Source of the DNA: VXMO01 sp965219405
GTDB taxonomy: Bacteria > Chloroflexota > Dehalococcoidia > UBA6926
Direction of reading: 5' to 3'
NCBI GenBank assembly: GCA_965219405.1
Contig: OZ244736.1
Location: 620,001 to 684,000, forward strand
Length of the DNA: 64,000 nucleotides
Part shown: piece after piece, positions 1 through 9,067 of the stretch
How the letters are laid out: each line of letters opens with the position of its first letter
Numbering within the stretch: the first letter of the stretch is position 1
Made by a program: the position numbers and the translations under genes
Notes under the pieces: generated by a model
What the model saw: only the letters and a program-made list of their open reading frames with translations
Databases searched by the model: none
Told to the model about the DNA's origin: nothing

Positions 1-963
1 GCCACATCGCTGATCAACGTGACACTCGAACTCGCTCCCGGCGAGATGTCCGCCGACGCAGGTCCGGATCTGCAGGCCGTTGAGGGGCGGTTTGTCGCCT
101 TCCGCGCCTTGTTCAATGAACCGCAGGGTATCGACTCCTACGAATACTGGTGGGAATTCGGCGACGGAGACGAGTCGGAGCGGCGCACCCGCACCGCTCT
201 CACCGAGACACCCGGCCAACGCGTCACGGAAATCGTCTGGTACACCTATCACTCAAGTGAACAGTCGCCGTACTTCGTGACGTTCAAGATTCGCGGCACG
301 GGCGAGGCCGGCGTGGTGGACGGCGAGGATGCCATCAAGGTCAACGTGGAACGCGTGCCCACGATATTCGTTTCTACGGAAGAAAGCGTCGTGATTCGCG
401 CAGACGAAGAGCTCACGCTGACCGGCTCTTTCACGCGCCCCGGGAATGTGATGGGTCTCACCTATGAGTGGGACTTCGGCGACGGCCTGATTCCTTCCAC
501 CGGCGATATCGGCGAGGGCGTGCGGGAGATCAGCGCCACACATGAGTACACCATTGACCGGTCGGCCCCCTATGAGGCGCGTTTTACGGTGGAGGGCGAG
601 ACAGACTTTGGTGCGCCGATTTCATCGTCATCGACGGTGCTGGTCTACGTGGAGCCGAGCGCGCAGTGGGTCATCGGATTCCTCGATATTCCTGAGACGG
701 CCCGCGGTGCCACCAGGGCTCTCAGCGTGATTGCTCAGGCTGCCGTCGTCGCCGTCATCTGGATCGTTCTGCTGAGCCCTGTCTGGGGCCTCATAGTAGC
801 CCTGATCTGGTTCTTGCGCCGTCGGACGTCAATCGGTCTGCCGTCCCGCCCGCGGCGCGAACCCGACCATGAACCCGAGGGTGCCGGGAATGCCGCCGAA
901 CTGAGCGATGATTCGGATACGGACGAAGCGGAACCGGACTCAGAAGACGCTCGCCCGAACTAG
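1..963 (+). CDS. PKD-repeat membrane-anchored surface protein (5' end outside window)
   Basis: The frame is open to base 1 and the residues before the first in-window GTG (position 19) read as the last strand of another PKD domain, so the gene starts upstream. At least two PKD-type repeats are visible, with the signature motifs WWEFGDGDES (about residue 50) and YEWDFGDG (about residue 150). Near the C-terminus a hydrophobic stretch of about 30 residues is followed by RRR and an acidic tail, so the protein is probably anchored in the membrane with its repeats outside. PKD domains usually mediate protein or carbohydrate contacts; no catalytic domain is visible in the part present. Its stop overlaps the stop of the convergent gene by 4 bases. 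Confidence 0.8.
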   Translation, partial: ATSLINVTLELAPGEMSADAGPDLQAVEGRFVAFRALFNEPQGIDSYEYWWEFGDGDESERRTRTALTETPGQRVTEIVWYTYHSSEQSPYFVTFKIRGTGEAGVVDGEDAIKVNVERVPTIFVSTEESVVIRADEELTLTGSFTRPGNVMGLTYEWDFGDGLIPSTGDIGEGVREISATHEYTIDRSAPYEARFTVEGETDFGAPISSSSTVLVYVEPSAQWVIGFLDIPETARGATRALSVIAQAAVVAVIWIVLLSPVWGLIVALIWFLRRRTSIGLPSRPRREPDHEPEGAGNAAELSDDSDTDEAEPDSEDARPN

Positions 964-1460
964 CGGAACGGCGCAATCGCCAACGTGATGGCTATCGCCA
1001 CCTGGATCGCGGCAAATACCAGCCACAGCAGGCTGAAGCTGACGCCAATGAAGACAGCTGCCACTGCCCAGGAGAAGGCGGCTGAGCCGCCCGCCACGTA
1101 GCGCAACGATCGCGCGCGGCTGCGGTTGGCGGCGATATGGACGGCCTGCCCGATGAGAAATCCTGCGACGGCCCACAAAATCACGGTGAAAAAGCCGCCG
1201 AAGAGCGCCGAGAGAACGGTCACCACTATGGCGATGAGAATAGCCGACCCCAGTCCTGCACCAACGGCTACGAGGAGACGGGAATTGTCCACCTGCGCCA
1301 CGGGATTCCTCTCCCACGTGACGCATGATGGGCAGATGTGGCCGACGGCGGCCTGCACCATGCACTCCGGGCAGATTGGGTCGTCGCAGCGGGCGCAGCG
1401 CAGCCCGGTCTCCGTATCACGGTGCCGTAGACAGTAAACAGGTTCAGTCGGGGTTGCCAT
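960..1460 (-). CDS. Membrane protein with N-terminal B-box-like zinc-binding motif
   Basis: A 166-residue protein. The first 45 residues carry a Cys/His cluster (YCLRHRDTETGLRCARCDDPICPECM, then HICPSC), spaced like a B-box or zinc ribbon that binds two metals. After it come about four hydrophobic segments, so this is a small integral membrane protein with a cytoplasmic zinc-binding head. Such proteins are common and uncharacterised in Chloroflexi and Actinobacteria. It starts inside the end of the upstream alpha/beta hydrolase gene (17-base overlap), so the two are probably co-transcribed and translationally coupled. Function unknown. Confidence 0.75.
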   Translation of the reverse strand: MATPTEPVYCLRHRDTETGLRCARCDDPICPECMVQAAVGHICPSCVTWERNPVAQVDNSRLLVAVGAGLGSAILIAIVVTVLSALFGGFFTVILWAVAGFLIGQAVHIAANRSRARSLRYVAGGSAAFSWAVAAVFIGVSFSLLWLVFAAIQVAIAITLAIAPFR

Positions 1461-2337
1461 TTGCTCCGGTGGTTGTCGTCAATGCGTTTACAAGCCAGTT
1501 TACCCATTGGGCGCGGACGGATGCGCGGGCGATGGGCGCCGCGTGCCAACCTCGCGGCACGATGATGAGGTCCTTGGGGCCGGTGAACTTCTGGTAGAGG
1601 ATCTCACTCGCTATCACCGGCACGGACGTATCCCCCTCGCAATGGAAGAAGAGTGTCGGGCGCTCGGGAACGTCAAGAATCGCGACTCCCGCCTGCCCCG
1701 TTCCCCACGTCTGTAGTGTCTCACTCCACCTTACGCGCAGGCTGTACCCGCGGATGATACTCCACAAGCGCGAGACGGCTCGCATTGCCAAACCGTCAAT
1801 CCATGGAACCGCGCCGTCCCTTGGATACACGCGCAGGTCTGAGGGCTCACTAGGACGCCCGGGTCTCCTGCTGCCCAGCGTCCGGCGATAGAACTCCTCC
1901 GCCGCGCCCGGTTCCTCGCGTGAAATGATGCCGGCCGTCGATGAACACACTAACGCCGCATAGCCGTCCCATCTGGCGCAGGCAAGTATGGCGTCTCGCG
2001 CCCCAGAGCTGTGTCCAACAATGCCGATGCGGGAGGCGTCGACGTCGTCCCGTTCCGCCATGAACCGTGCGGCCGCGCGCACGTCCGCTGATGAATCGCC
2101 CGTGTACGCTCCGCTGCTTCTGCCATGGCCACGCTGGTCAAATGTGAGGGAGACGATTCCCTTCTTTGCGAGGTCTCGCGCCGCGCCGCCCATTGCTTGC
2201 TGCCCGGAGCCGAGTCCGTGAACGAGGACGACAGCGGGGCGGAGATTGCTGCCCGCTGATTCAGGCGGCAAGTAGATACGGCCCACGAGAGTTTCGTCTC
2301 TGCTCTGAAACCTGACCACGTCCGTTGCAATTCCCAT
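1444..2337 (-). CDS. Alpha/beta-hydrolase fold protein
   Basis: 297 residues with all the landmarks of a serine alpha/beta hydrolase: oxyanion-hole segment VLVHGLGSG (about residue 38), DQRGHGRSSG, the nucleophile elbow GHSSGA (Ser in GxSxG, about residue 109), an acid in HCEGDTSVPV and a late His in GWHAAP. The order matches the BAAT/dienelactone-hydrolase type of cytosolic esterase or peptidase. The substrate cannot be told. It is the first gene of a two-gene minus-strand unit with the zinc-finger membrane protein. Start is the ATG at 2337, with the divergent gnd promoter region just beyond. Confidence 0.8.
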   Translation of the reverse strand: MGIATDVVRFQSRDETLVGRIYLPPESAGSNLRPAVVLVHGLGSGQQAMGGAARDLAKKGIVSLTFDQRGHGRSSGAYTGDSSADVRAAARFMAERDDVDASRIGIVGHSSGARDAILACARWDGYAALVCSSTAGIISREEPGAAEEFYRRTLGSRRPGRPSEPSDLRVYPRDGAVPWIDGLAMRAVSRLWSIIRGYSLRVRWSETLQTWGTGQAGVAILDVPERPTLFFHCEGDTSVPVIASEILYQKFTGPKDLIIVPRGWHAAPIARASVRAQWVNWLVNALTTTTGANGNPD

Positions 2338-2427
2338 ACAGCCATCGTACCGATGCCATGCCGATTCGATTTGGATTGGGACTAGAATAGGGGCAAGGCA
2401 GAGCGGCGGTCACAAGGGGGAAATTGC

Positions 2428-3339
2428 ATGGAACTCGGAATGATCGGCCTTGGTCGTATGGGTGGGAACATGACTGTGCGGCTCCTCCGGAAAGGACACC
2501 GCGTCGTCGTCTATGATCGAAGTGAGGAATCCGTCAACGCCTGCGTTTCCGAGGGCGCCGTCGGCTCCACATCCCTTGAAGACCTGGTTTCCAAGCTGTC
2601 CGCCCCCCGCGCCGTATGGGTCATGGTACCCGCCGGAGACCCGACGGAGCAGACGATTAATGCCGTTGCGGAACTGCTAAGCCCCGGCGACTCCATCATC
2701 GATGGCGGCAACTCCAACTACCATGAGACCCAACGCCGCGCCGCCGCCGTCGCCGAAAAGGGCGTGACAATGCTCGATTGTGGCACCAGCGGCGGCATCT
2801 GGGGGCTCACTGAGGGCTACAGCCTCATGGTGGGGGGCGATGCGGACGCATACGCGCGCATTGAGCCGATCTTCCAGGCGTTGGCCCCGTCCGAAACGCA
2901 GGGCGTCGGCCACGTTGGCCCCGCAGGCTCCGGCCACTACGTCAAGATGATCCACAACGGCATCGAGTACGCCATGATGCAGGCCTTTGCGGAGGGCTTT
3001 GAGATTCTCAAGGCCAAGGAGGAGTTTCAACTAGACCTCCATGCCGTCGGCAGCATCTGGCAGCATGGCAGCGTCGTACGATCGTGGCTCCTCGATCTCG
3101 CCGTCTCAGCCCTCGATAAGGATCCCGGTCTCGATGAAATCATGGGGCACGTCTCCGATTCCGGCGAAGGGCGCTGGACCATCCAGGAGGCCATCGATCT
3201 CGATGTGCCCGCCCACGTCATCACAACCTCGCTCTTCACGCGTTTCCGTTCCCGCATGAGCAACACCTTTGCCGACCGCATGTTAGCGGCTCTTCGGAAT
3301 GAGTTTGGCGGACACGCCGTCGTGAGGTCCGATTCCTGA
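2428..3339 (+). CDS. gnd: 6-phosphogluconate dehydrogenase, decarboxylating (short form)
   Basis: 303 residues, the length of the short GntZ/YqeC-type 6-phosphogluconate dehydrogenases rather than the 470-residue form. The N-terminus has the NAD(P) motif GMIGLGRMGGNM, followed by DGGNSNYHET and the substrate-binding signature around DCGTSGGIWG; the C-terminal helical part contains HNGIEYAMMQ. It oxidatively decarboxylates 6-phosphogluconate to ribulose 5-phosphate in the cytosol. It is the first gene of a gnd-zwf-pgl operon encoding the whole oxidative pentose-phosphate branch; its stop overlaps the zwf start (TGATG). A good -10 box, TAGAAT at 2393-2398, lies upstream, with SD-like AAGGGGGAA before the ATG. 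Confidence 0.93.
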   Translation: MELGMIGLGRMGGNMTVRLLRKGHRVVVYDRSEESVNACVSEGAVGSTSLEDLVSKLSAPRAVWVMVPAGDPTEQTINAVAELLSPGDSIIDGGNSNYHETQRRAAAVAEKGVTMLDCGTSGGIWGLTEGYSLMVGGDADAYARIEPIFQALAPSETQGVGHVGPAGSGHYVKMIHNGIEYAMMQAFAEGFEILKAKEEFQLDLHAVGSIWQHGSVVRSWLLDLAVSALDKDPGLDEIMGHVSDSGEGRWTIQEAIDLDVPAHVITTSLFTRFRSRMSNTFADRMLAALRNEFGGHAVVRSDS

Positions 3340-4868
3340 TGACCATGTATGCGCCGGCCTCCCCGGAGCATCCTGCAAGCACGGACGATCCCATCACGAC
3401 GATCGTCATTGCCGGCGCGACGGGAGACCTGGCTCAACGCAAGCTGCTTCCTGCCCTCTACCACTTGTGGATCAAGGGCAGGTTGGCCCCCAACGTCCCC
3501 ATCGTCGGCTTCTCCCGCGCAATGATGTCCACGGATGAGTTTCATGAATTCATGTGGCGGGGCATCCAGGAGATCGGCGGGATCGAACCCAATCGCGACC
3601 AGTGGGACGCCTTTGCTCCGCGGTTGAGCTACTTAGGCGGCGATCTCGGAAGCACTGATGACGTGGGCGCCCTGGGTAGGCATCTGGATGAGATCGAAGG
3701 CGGCGACCCACATGCAAACCGCCTCTTCTACCTGTCCATCACACCGGCCATTTTTGAACCTGCCGTTTCCAGCCTCAGCGCCTGCGGGCTGGTGGAAGAG
3801 ACTCCTGAGACCGGCTGGCGTCGCGTCGTCGTGGAAAAGCCGTTTGGTCGCGATCTTGCTACTGCAAATGCGCTGAATCAAACCATCCACCGCGTCTTTC
3901 GGGAGGAGCAGGTCTATCGTATCGATCACTACCTGGGCAAAGAGACCGTTCAGAATCTCCTGGTTCTGAGATTCGCCAACGCTATCTTTGAGCCGATCTG
4001 GAACCGCAACTACGTGGACAACGTGCAGATCACCGTCGCGGAGTCCGTGGACGTGGGAGAGCGGGCAGGGTACTACGACCAATTCGGTGTCGTGCGAGAC
4101 ATGATCCAGAACCACCTGATGCAGGTGCTCGCGCTTGTGACGATGGAGCCGCCGGTTACCCTGGAGGCGGACTCACTCCGCAACAAGAAGGTTGAGGCGC
4201 TGCGGGCGATTCGGCCATGGACAGCGCAGGAGGCCGCGCGCAACGCTGTCCGCGCCCAGTACATCGGCTATCGTGACGCGCATGGCGTGGACCCGCATTC
4301 GGCCACGCCCACGTACGCGGCCATGCGTCTCTACCTGGACAACTGGCGGTGGCAGGGCGTGCCGTTCTATCTGCGCTCCGGCAAGGCGATGGCACGGAAG
4401 TCATCTGAGATTGCAATCGAGTTTCGAGCTCCTCCGCACCGCATCTTCCCCGCCAATCCCATGTGGGGGCCCCTGGCCAATATTCTGACGTTGCGCCTCC
4501 AGCCGGATGAGGGCGTGCATCTGCGTTTCGCCGCCAAGCTGCCGGACGAGGGCATGGCGGTGCGGCCCGTGGACATGGACTTCTTCTACGGCACGGAGTT
4601 TGGCTCCGACAATCTGCCGGAGGCGTATGAGCGGCTGCTGAGCGATGCGCTGGATGGCGATGCCTCCCTTTTCATCCGCAGCGACCACATCGAAGAGGCG
4701 TGGAAGATTGTTGATCCGCTTCTGGAGGCATGGGAAGACTCCATCTCCCACCCCGTTCAGTGGTATGAACCCGGCTCATGGGGGCCGGAGACTGCCGACG
4801 CGCTCCTGTCCCAGGATGGGCGGGCATGGTCGCCCGTCGGTGAGCGGCATGGACGCATCAACGACTGA
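3339..4868 (+). CDS. zwf: Glucose-6-phosphate 1-dehydrogenase
   Basis: 509 residues, the normal length. The N-terminal Rossmann motif reads IAGATGDLAQRKL (GASGDLA-type) and the active-site signature RIDHYLGKE, with catalytic His and substrate-binding Lys, is at about residue 195. It oxidises glucose 6-phosphate to 6-phosphogluconolactone with reduction of NADP. It is translationally coupled to gnd (the ATG overlaps the gnd stop) and its 3' end overlaps the start of pgl by 20 bases, so the three enzymes are made together. All expected regions are present with no sign of damage. Confidence 0.96.
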   Translation: MTMYAPASPEHPASTDDPITTIVIAGATGDLAQRKLLPALYHLWIKGRLAPNVPIVGFSRAMMSTDEFHEFMWRGIQEIGGIEPNRDQWDAFAPRLSYLGGDLGSTDDVGALGRHLDEIEGGDPHANRLFYLSITPAIFEPAVSSLSACGLVEETPETGWRRVVVEKPFGRDLATANALNQTIHRVFREEQVYRIDHYLGKETVQNLLVLRFANAIFEPIWNRNYVDNVQITVAESVDVGERAGYYDQFGVVRDMIQNHLMQVLALVTMEPPVTLEADSLRNKKVEALRAIRPWTAQEAARNAVRAQYIGYRDAHGVDPHSATPTYAAMRLYLDNWRWQGVPFYLRSGKAMARKSSEIAIEFRAPPHRIFPANPMWGPLANILTLRLQPDEGVHLRFAAKLPDEGMAVRPVDMDFFYGTEFGSDNLPEAYERLLSDALDGDASLFIRSDHIEEAWKIVDPLLEAWEDSISHPVQWYEPGSWGPETADALLSQDGRAWSPVGERHGRIND

Positions 4869-5601
4869 GATAGAAATTGCCATCCTTCCGGACGCGGCGA
4901 CTGTTGCGCGTGCCGTGGCTGGAATCGTCGCAGCATCGGCAAATGCGGCGGCTGACGACTTCTCCATAGTCCTTGCCGGGGGACAAACCCCGCGCCTCCT
5001 CTATGAAACACTCGCATCGGAACCGTATCTCTCTCGGCTTGACTGGAACAAGTGGAACGTGTGGTGGGGTGACGAGCGCGCAGCGCCGCCAACCGATGAG
5101 ATGAGCAACTACCGGCTGGCCGCTGAGGCCATGGTGGACAGGGTTCCGATTCCGCCGGAGCGCGTGCACCGCATCCACGGCGAGATTGGGTCCCGGGCCG
5201 CCGCTCTCTCGTATGAGACCGAGATCCGCGAGCACTTCGGCGAAGCGATGCCGCAGTTTGACCTGATCCTGCTGGGTCTCGGAGAGGATGGCCATACCGC
5301 ATCGCTGTTCCCGGGCACGCAGGCGCTCCAGGAAACGCCCCTTGCCGTCGTGCCCAGCGTCGCGCCCCGCCCTCCGCATGATCGCGTAACGCTGTCCCTC
5401 TCTGCCATCAACGCCGCGCGCCGCGTGGTGTTCATCGTTGTTGGACGGGAAAAAGCCCACGCGCTGCGCATGGTGATTGCCGCGGATAAGGAAGATGCGC
5501 AGCAACCGCCCGCAGCGTTGGTACGTCCCATGAGTGGCGCAGCGCAATTCGTGGTGGATGAGGCAGCGGCGCTGTTTCTAACGGGAGCGCCGGCAAAATG
5601 A
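4849..5601 (+). CDS. pgl: 6-phosphogluconolactonase
   Basis: 250 residues from the ATG at 4849. Longer in-frame readings upstream overlap zwf heavily and do not resemble the family, while the N-terminus EIEIAILPDAATVARAV is typical. Motifs include LAGGQTPRLLYETL, the WWGDERAAPP segment and LGLGEDGHTASLFPG, which holds the catalytic region of the SOL/DevB family (glucosamine-6-phosphate isomerase-like fold). It hydrolyses the lactone made by Zwf, completing the oxidative pentose-phosphate branch. Last gene of the gnd-zwf-pgl operon. Confidence 0.93.
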   Translation: MDASTTEIEIAILPDAATVARAVAGIVAASANAAADDFSIVLAGGQTPRLLYETLASEPYLSRLDWNKWNVWWGDERAAPPTDEMSNYRLAAEAMVDRVPIPPERVHRIHGEIGSRAAALSYETEIREHFGEAMPQFDLILLGLGEDGHTASLFPGTQALQETPLAVVPSVAPRPPHDRVTLSLSAINAARRVVFIVVGREKAHALRMVIAADKEDAQQPPAALVRPMSGAAQFVVDEAAALFLTGAPAK

Positions 5602-5628
5602 GAAACGCATCTGAATCTGTACAACGCG

Positions 5629-5634
5629 TATAGT
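5629..5634 (+). promoter_or_regulatory. -10 box implying a leaderless GH15 transcript
   Basis: TATAGT ends six bases before the ATG at 5641, and no Shine-Dalgarno sequence fits in between. Initiation at the usual distance from a -10 box would fall on the start codon. The same arrangement (TACCAT, six bases, ATG) occurs before the MFS genes at 33475 and 34942. No convincing -35 box is seen. Confidence 0.4.
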
Positions 5635-5640
5635 CCTACC

Positions 5641-7572
5641 ATGACGACTAACTCAAACACCTATAAAAACATCGGTGATTACGGCCTGATTGGAGACCGC
5701 CACTCCGCTGCTCTCGTCGGCATCGACGGTTCAATTGATTGGTGTGCCTTCCCCCGCTTCGACTCGGCAAGTGTGTTCGCCGCCATCCTCGACAGCGAAA
5801 ATGGCGGACGTTTCGCTATCACGCCGTCGGAACTCTACACCGGCGGGCAGCACTACCTCAAAGACTCCAACGTGCTGGAGACGCAGTTCGTCACACGCAC
5901 CGGCTCCTGCACATTGACGGACTTCATGCCATTCTTCCGCCGTCCGGACCTTTCCTGGGTCGCGCACGGATGCATCATCCGCGTTGTGCGCTGTACGTCC
6001 GGCACAATACCCGTGCGTATTTCCTATGAACCAAGGCCGGACTACGGCCGCTCGTCGGAGACATTGTGGGAGCGCAACGGCACGTTGGTCATCAAGGACG
6101 AAGACTATGAATTGATCTTGGAGACGACGCTGCCCCTCAAGATCAACGAATCCGGCGACGGCGCATACGCCGAGGTTCTCCTGACGGAGGGGATGGAGGC
6201 CGTGTTCGTTGTGCGGCACGTGCTGGGGGGTGATGAAGAGGCCATTCCGTCCGCCCTCGCCTTCGTCATGTGGGATGAATTGCTGAAACTAACGGACTCC
6301 TACTGGCGTAACCTCGCCATGACCGTCAACTACAGCGGCCCGTATCGTGACATCGTCGTGAGGTCATATCTCGTCCTGCATCTGCTGGTCTATGTGCCGA
6401 CCGGCGCGATTGTCGCCGCCCCAACCACGTCCTTACCGGAGTGGATAGGAGGCAACCGCAACTGGGATTACCGCTTTACGTGGCTGCGTGACGCGGCGTT
6501 CACGGTTGATGCCCTGATGCACCTGGGGCACACGGAGGAGGCCGTCGAGTTCTTCGAATGGTTGGCGCAGGCGTGTGGTCTCAGTGACGATTCACTCGAG
6601 TGGGACATACACGGAGAAGAGGAGCATCTACACATCCTCTACCGGATCGACGGTGAGACGGATCCAACGGAAGAGGAAATCCCCAACCTGGAGGGCTACA
6701 GAGGCTCCGGCCCCGTTCGCATCGGCAACGGCGCGTATGACCAGATCCAGCAGGACGTCTACGGCGAGCTCCTCGCCAGCGCCCACCTGCTTGCCACGAA
6801 CGGGCAGGAGGTGACCGCGGCGCACTGGGATGTCGTCAAGACGCTCGCCAACCTTGCCGCGCAGGAATGGCGAGAACCGGACAGCGGCATCTGGGAGGTG
6901 CGCGGAGGGCCGTTCCATTTCGTCACGTCCAACGCCCTCTGCTGGGTTGCCCTTGATCGCGCGATCAAGCTGGGCGACATGTATATGCCCGATGACCCGG
7001 ACCTTGCAACCTGGCGAGCGGAAGCCGAGGCCATCAAGGACGAAGTGCTGGACAAAGGCTGGAGCGAGGACAAGAAGGCATTCGTCCAGCACTATGAGTC
7101 CGACGCCATGGACGCCGCCACTCTCCTGCTGCCGCTGCTGGGTTTCATCGACTTTAATGACCCACGTTTCATCTCTACCCTGGAACGAATTGAAATGGAG
7201 TTGCGCAGCGGCCCGTTCGTCAGTCGGTACCGGACGGACGAGACGGACGACGGCGTGTTTGGGCCGGAGGGCGCGTTCACGCTGTGCAGTTTCTGGCTTG
7301 TGCAAGTGCTGAACCACGTGGGGCGGCGCGCCGAGGCGCAGCGCATATTCAATCAACTGCTAACGTATGCTAACCACCTTGGCCTCTTTGCGGAGATGAT
7401 CGACCCCCGCAGCGGACTCGCCCTGGGCAACTTCCCGCAAGCATTCACGCACATCGGCCTGATATTGGCGGCGCTGGAATGCACCTGGCACGAAGATGAC
7501 CCGGAACAGGGCGAACACCGGGAACACCACGACCACGCCACCCAATCCGACCACGATCACCACGGAGACTAG
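5641..7572 (+). CDS. Glycoside hydrolase family 15 protein (glucoamylase/trehalase-like)
   Basis: 643 residues. The N-terminal beta-sandwich region begins with IGDYGLIGDRHSAALVG, the hallmark of bacterial GH15 enzymes, and the (alpha/alpha)6 barrel contains WIGGNRNWDYRFTWLRDAAF and the general-acid segment GIWEVRGGPFHF. The family removes glucose from alpha-glucans or cleaves trehalose; which one cannot be decided here. No signal peptide, so probably cytosolic. The last 25 residues form an unusual His/Asp/Glu-rich tail that could bind metal. The final 186 bases of this gene recur at 9632-9817, beyond an inserted two-gene cassette. Probably transcribed without a leader. Confidence 0.88.
   Translation: MTTNSNTYKNIGDYGLIGDRHSAALVGIDGSIDWCAFPRFDSASVFAAILDSENGGRFAITPSELYTGGQHYLKDSNVLETQFVTRTGSCTLTDFMPFFRRPDLSWVAHGCIIRVVRCTSGTIPVRISYEPRPDYGRSSETLWERNGTLVIKDEDYELILETTLPLKINESGDGAYAEVLLTEGMEAVFVVRHVLGGDEEAIPSALAFVMWDELLKLTDSYWRNLAMTVNYSGPYRDIVVRSYLVLHLLVYVPTGAIVAAPTTSLPEWIGGNRNWDYRFTWLRDAAFTVDALMHLGHTEEAVEFFEWLAQACGLSDDSLEWDIHGEEEHLHILYRIDGETDPTEEEIPNLEGYRGSGPVRIGNGAYDQIQQDVYGELLASAHLLATNGQEVTAAHWDVVKTLANLAAQEWREPDSGIWEVRGGPFHFVTSNALCWVALDRAIKLGDMYMPDDPDLATWRAEAEAIKDEVLDKGWSEDKKAFVQHYESDAMDAATLLLPLLGFIDFNDPRFISTLERIEMELRSGPFVSRYRTDETDDGVFGPEGAFTLCSFWLVQVLNHVGRRAEAQRIFNQLLTYANHLGLFAEMIDPRSGLALGNFPQAFTHIGLILAALECTWHEDDPEQGEHREHHDHATQSDHDHHGD
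7387..7572 (+). repeat. Direct repeat, copy 1 (3' end of GH15 gene)
   Basis: The last 186 bases of the GH15 gene, encoding FAEMIDPRSG through the His-rich tail and stop, match 9632-9817 with seven substitutions and no indels. All seven are third-codon changes that keep the amino acid. The two copies bracket the ATPase/PIN gene pair. Confidence 0.95.
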
Positions 7573-7670
7573 GTACAAATCCTGATGGTGGTTCAACTTG
7601 ATCGAGTGGCGGAATCCGGCGACGGTCGTATAGTGGCAATGGGCGACTTGAACCTTAAGAGGAGTGTGCC

Positions 7671-9059
7671 ATGGACGAAGTATGGGTCGAGAACTTCCGG
7701 TGCTTCCGCGAAGAGCAACGGGCTCGCCTCGCGCCCTTGACACTCCTAGTTGGTGAAAACAGCACCGGCAAAACTTCATTTATGGCAATGATTCGCGCGC
7801 TGACCGAGGCTTTCTGGGGTTTCGATGCCCCTGACTTTAAAGCAAGCCCTTATGATCTCGGCAGCTTTGATGAGATTGCACATAGTACTGGAAACACAAA
7901 GGAAGGGCCCACATTCTTCCGCGGTGGCTATTCCGCTATGGAAGAGAGGCGAAGATATGAAAGACAGGAAATCGGCCGCTTTAGCTATGATGTTACGTTT
8001 GGCCGTGATGGCTCGTCGCCCGTCCCCCTTGAAAGGCTAATGCGTGATGGTGAATTGAGGGTGCAAGATGTACTTGGACCTCCAGAACCCCACATGCTCG
8101 GTGTACAAACTAAGAGAGGTTCGTGGAAAATCAGGACTCCCTACGGCTTCGGATCAGTAAGAATTTCTGGCTTATTGAGGCGCCCGCTTATTCCGATGAC
8201 CTTTATCCTTGATCACGCCTTAACGTCTGCACAAATGGATGATCAAGAAAGGTTTGTTCCTGTTGATGGATCGCCTGCAATCGAATCGTCAGACATCGAA
8301 GAACTTAAGAAGGCTAGCGAGCATCACCCGACATTTGCCATGCCCTTGCACATTTACGCAGGGGCACCTATCCGATCACAACCCAGGCGCACTTACGAAC
8401 CGACTATGCTCACTTCTGACCCTGAAGGACAATCGATTCCTATGTATCTGGCAAGTATGTTTCAGCAGGACAAGCCAGCATGGCAAGAATTGAAAGCGCG
8501 TTTAGAAGGGTTTGGCAAGGTATCTGGCCTGTTCGACGAAGTGGCGATTAGGTTTTTGGGCAAACCAGACGTAGATCCGTTCCAAGTTCAAATCCTCAAA
8601 CGGGGCGGGAGAAGGAGAAGTTCCAAGCGCAACCTAGTAGATGTTGGATACGGAGTTAGCCAAGCCCTACCCCTAATAACCGAGATGCTGAGGCCAGACG
8701 CCGCCTCAATGTTCCTTCTCCAACAGCCTGAGGTTCATTTGCACCCCACTGCACAGGCAGCACTCGGAACTCTGTTCTGTCAGGTCGCCGCTTCAAATGG
8801 GCCACAACTCATTGTCGAGACTCACAGCGACTACGTAATTGACCGCGTACGCATGGAAATCCGGGACAGAGTATCTGGCCTTAGGCCCGAGGATGTGTCA
8901 ATTCTCTACTTTGAGCGGCGTGATCTCGACGTGAGAATCCACTCAATTGAAATAGACAAAGAAGGTAACATCGTTGGTGCCCCAGAAGGCTACAGACAAT
9001 TCTTCACTGATGAACTCGAGCGTTCCCTGTGGGGAAGTCAGACTCAGGCCAAGGCGTAG
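7671..9059 (+). CDS. AAA/ABC-type ATPase (OLD/RecF-like, DUF3696-like), candidate defence sensor
   Basis: 462 residues. The N-terminus VENFRCFREE leads to Walker A GENSTGKTS (residues 28-36), as in SMC/RecF/OLD-type ATPases; the C-terminal half has the signature-like region, a Walker B/switch segment LLQQPEVHLHP (about residue 349) and the H-loop motif IVETHSDYVID (about residue 382). This layout is typical of the AAA_15/AAA_21 ATPases with a DUF3696-like end that pair with an effector nuclease in several anti-phage systems. No nuclease (TOPRIM) domain is attached; the effector is likely the PIN protein starting 8 bases downstream. AT-richer than its neighbours: 28 of 60 bases are G/C at 8101-8160, against 39 of 60 at 6901-6960. 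SD AGAGGAG precedes the ATG. Confidence 0.85.
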   Translation: MDEVWVENFRCFREEQRARLAPLTLLVGENSTGKTSFMAMIRALTEAFWGFDAPDFKASPYDLGSFDEIAHSTGNTKEGPTFFRGGYSAMEERRRYERQEIGRFSYDVTFGRDGSSPVPLERLMRDGELRVQDVLGPPEPHMLGVQTKRGSWKIRTPYGFGSVRISGLLRRPLIPMTFILDHALTSAQMDDQERFVPVDGSPAIESSDIEELKKASEHHPTFAMPLHIYAGAPIRSQPRRTYEPTMLTSDPEGQSIPMYLASMFQQDKPAWQELKARLEGFGKVSGLFDEVAIRFLGKPDVDPFQVQILKRGGRRRSSKRNLVDVGYGVSQALPLITEMLRPDAASMFLLQQPEVHLHPTAQAALGTLFCQVAASNGPQLIVETHSDYVIDRVRMEIRDRVSGLRPEDVSILYFERRDLDVRIHSIEIDKEGNIVGAPEGYRQFFTDELERSLWGSQTQAKA

Positions 9060-9067
9060 TTATCACT

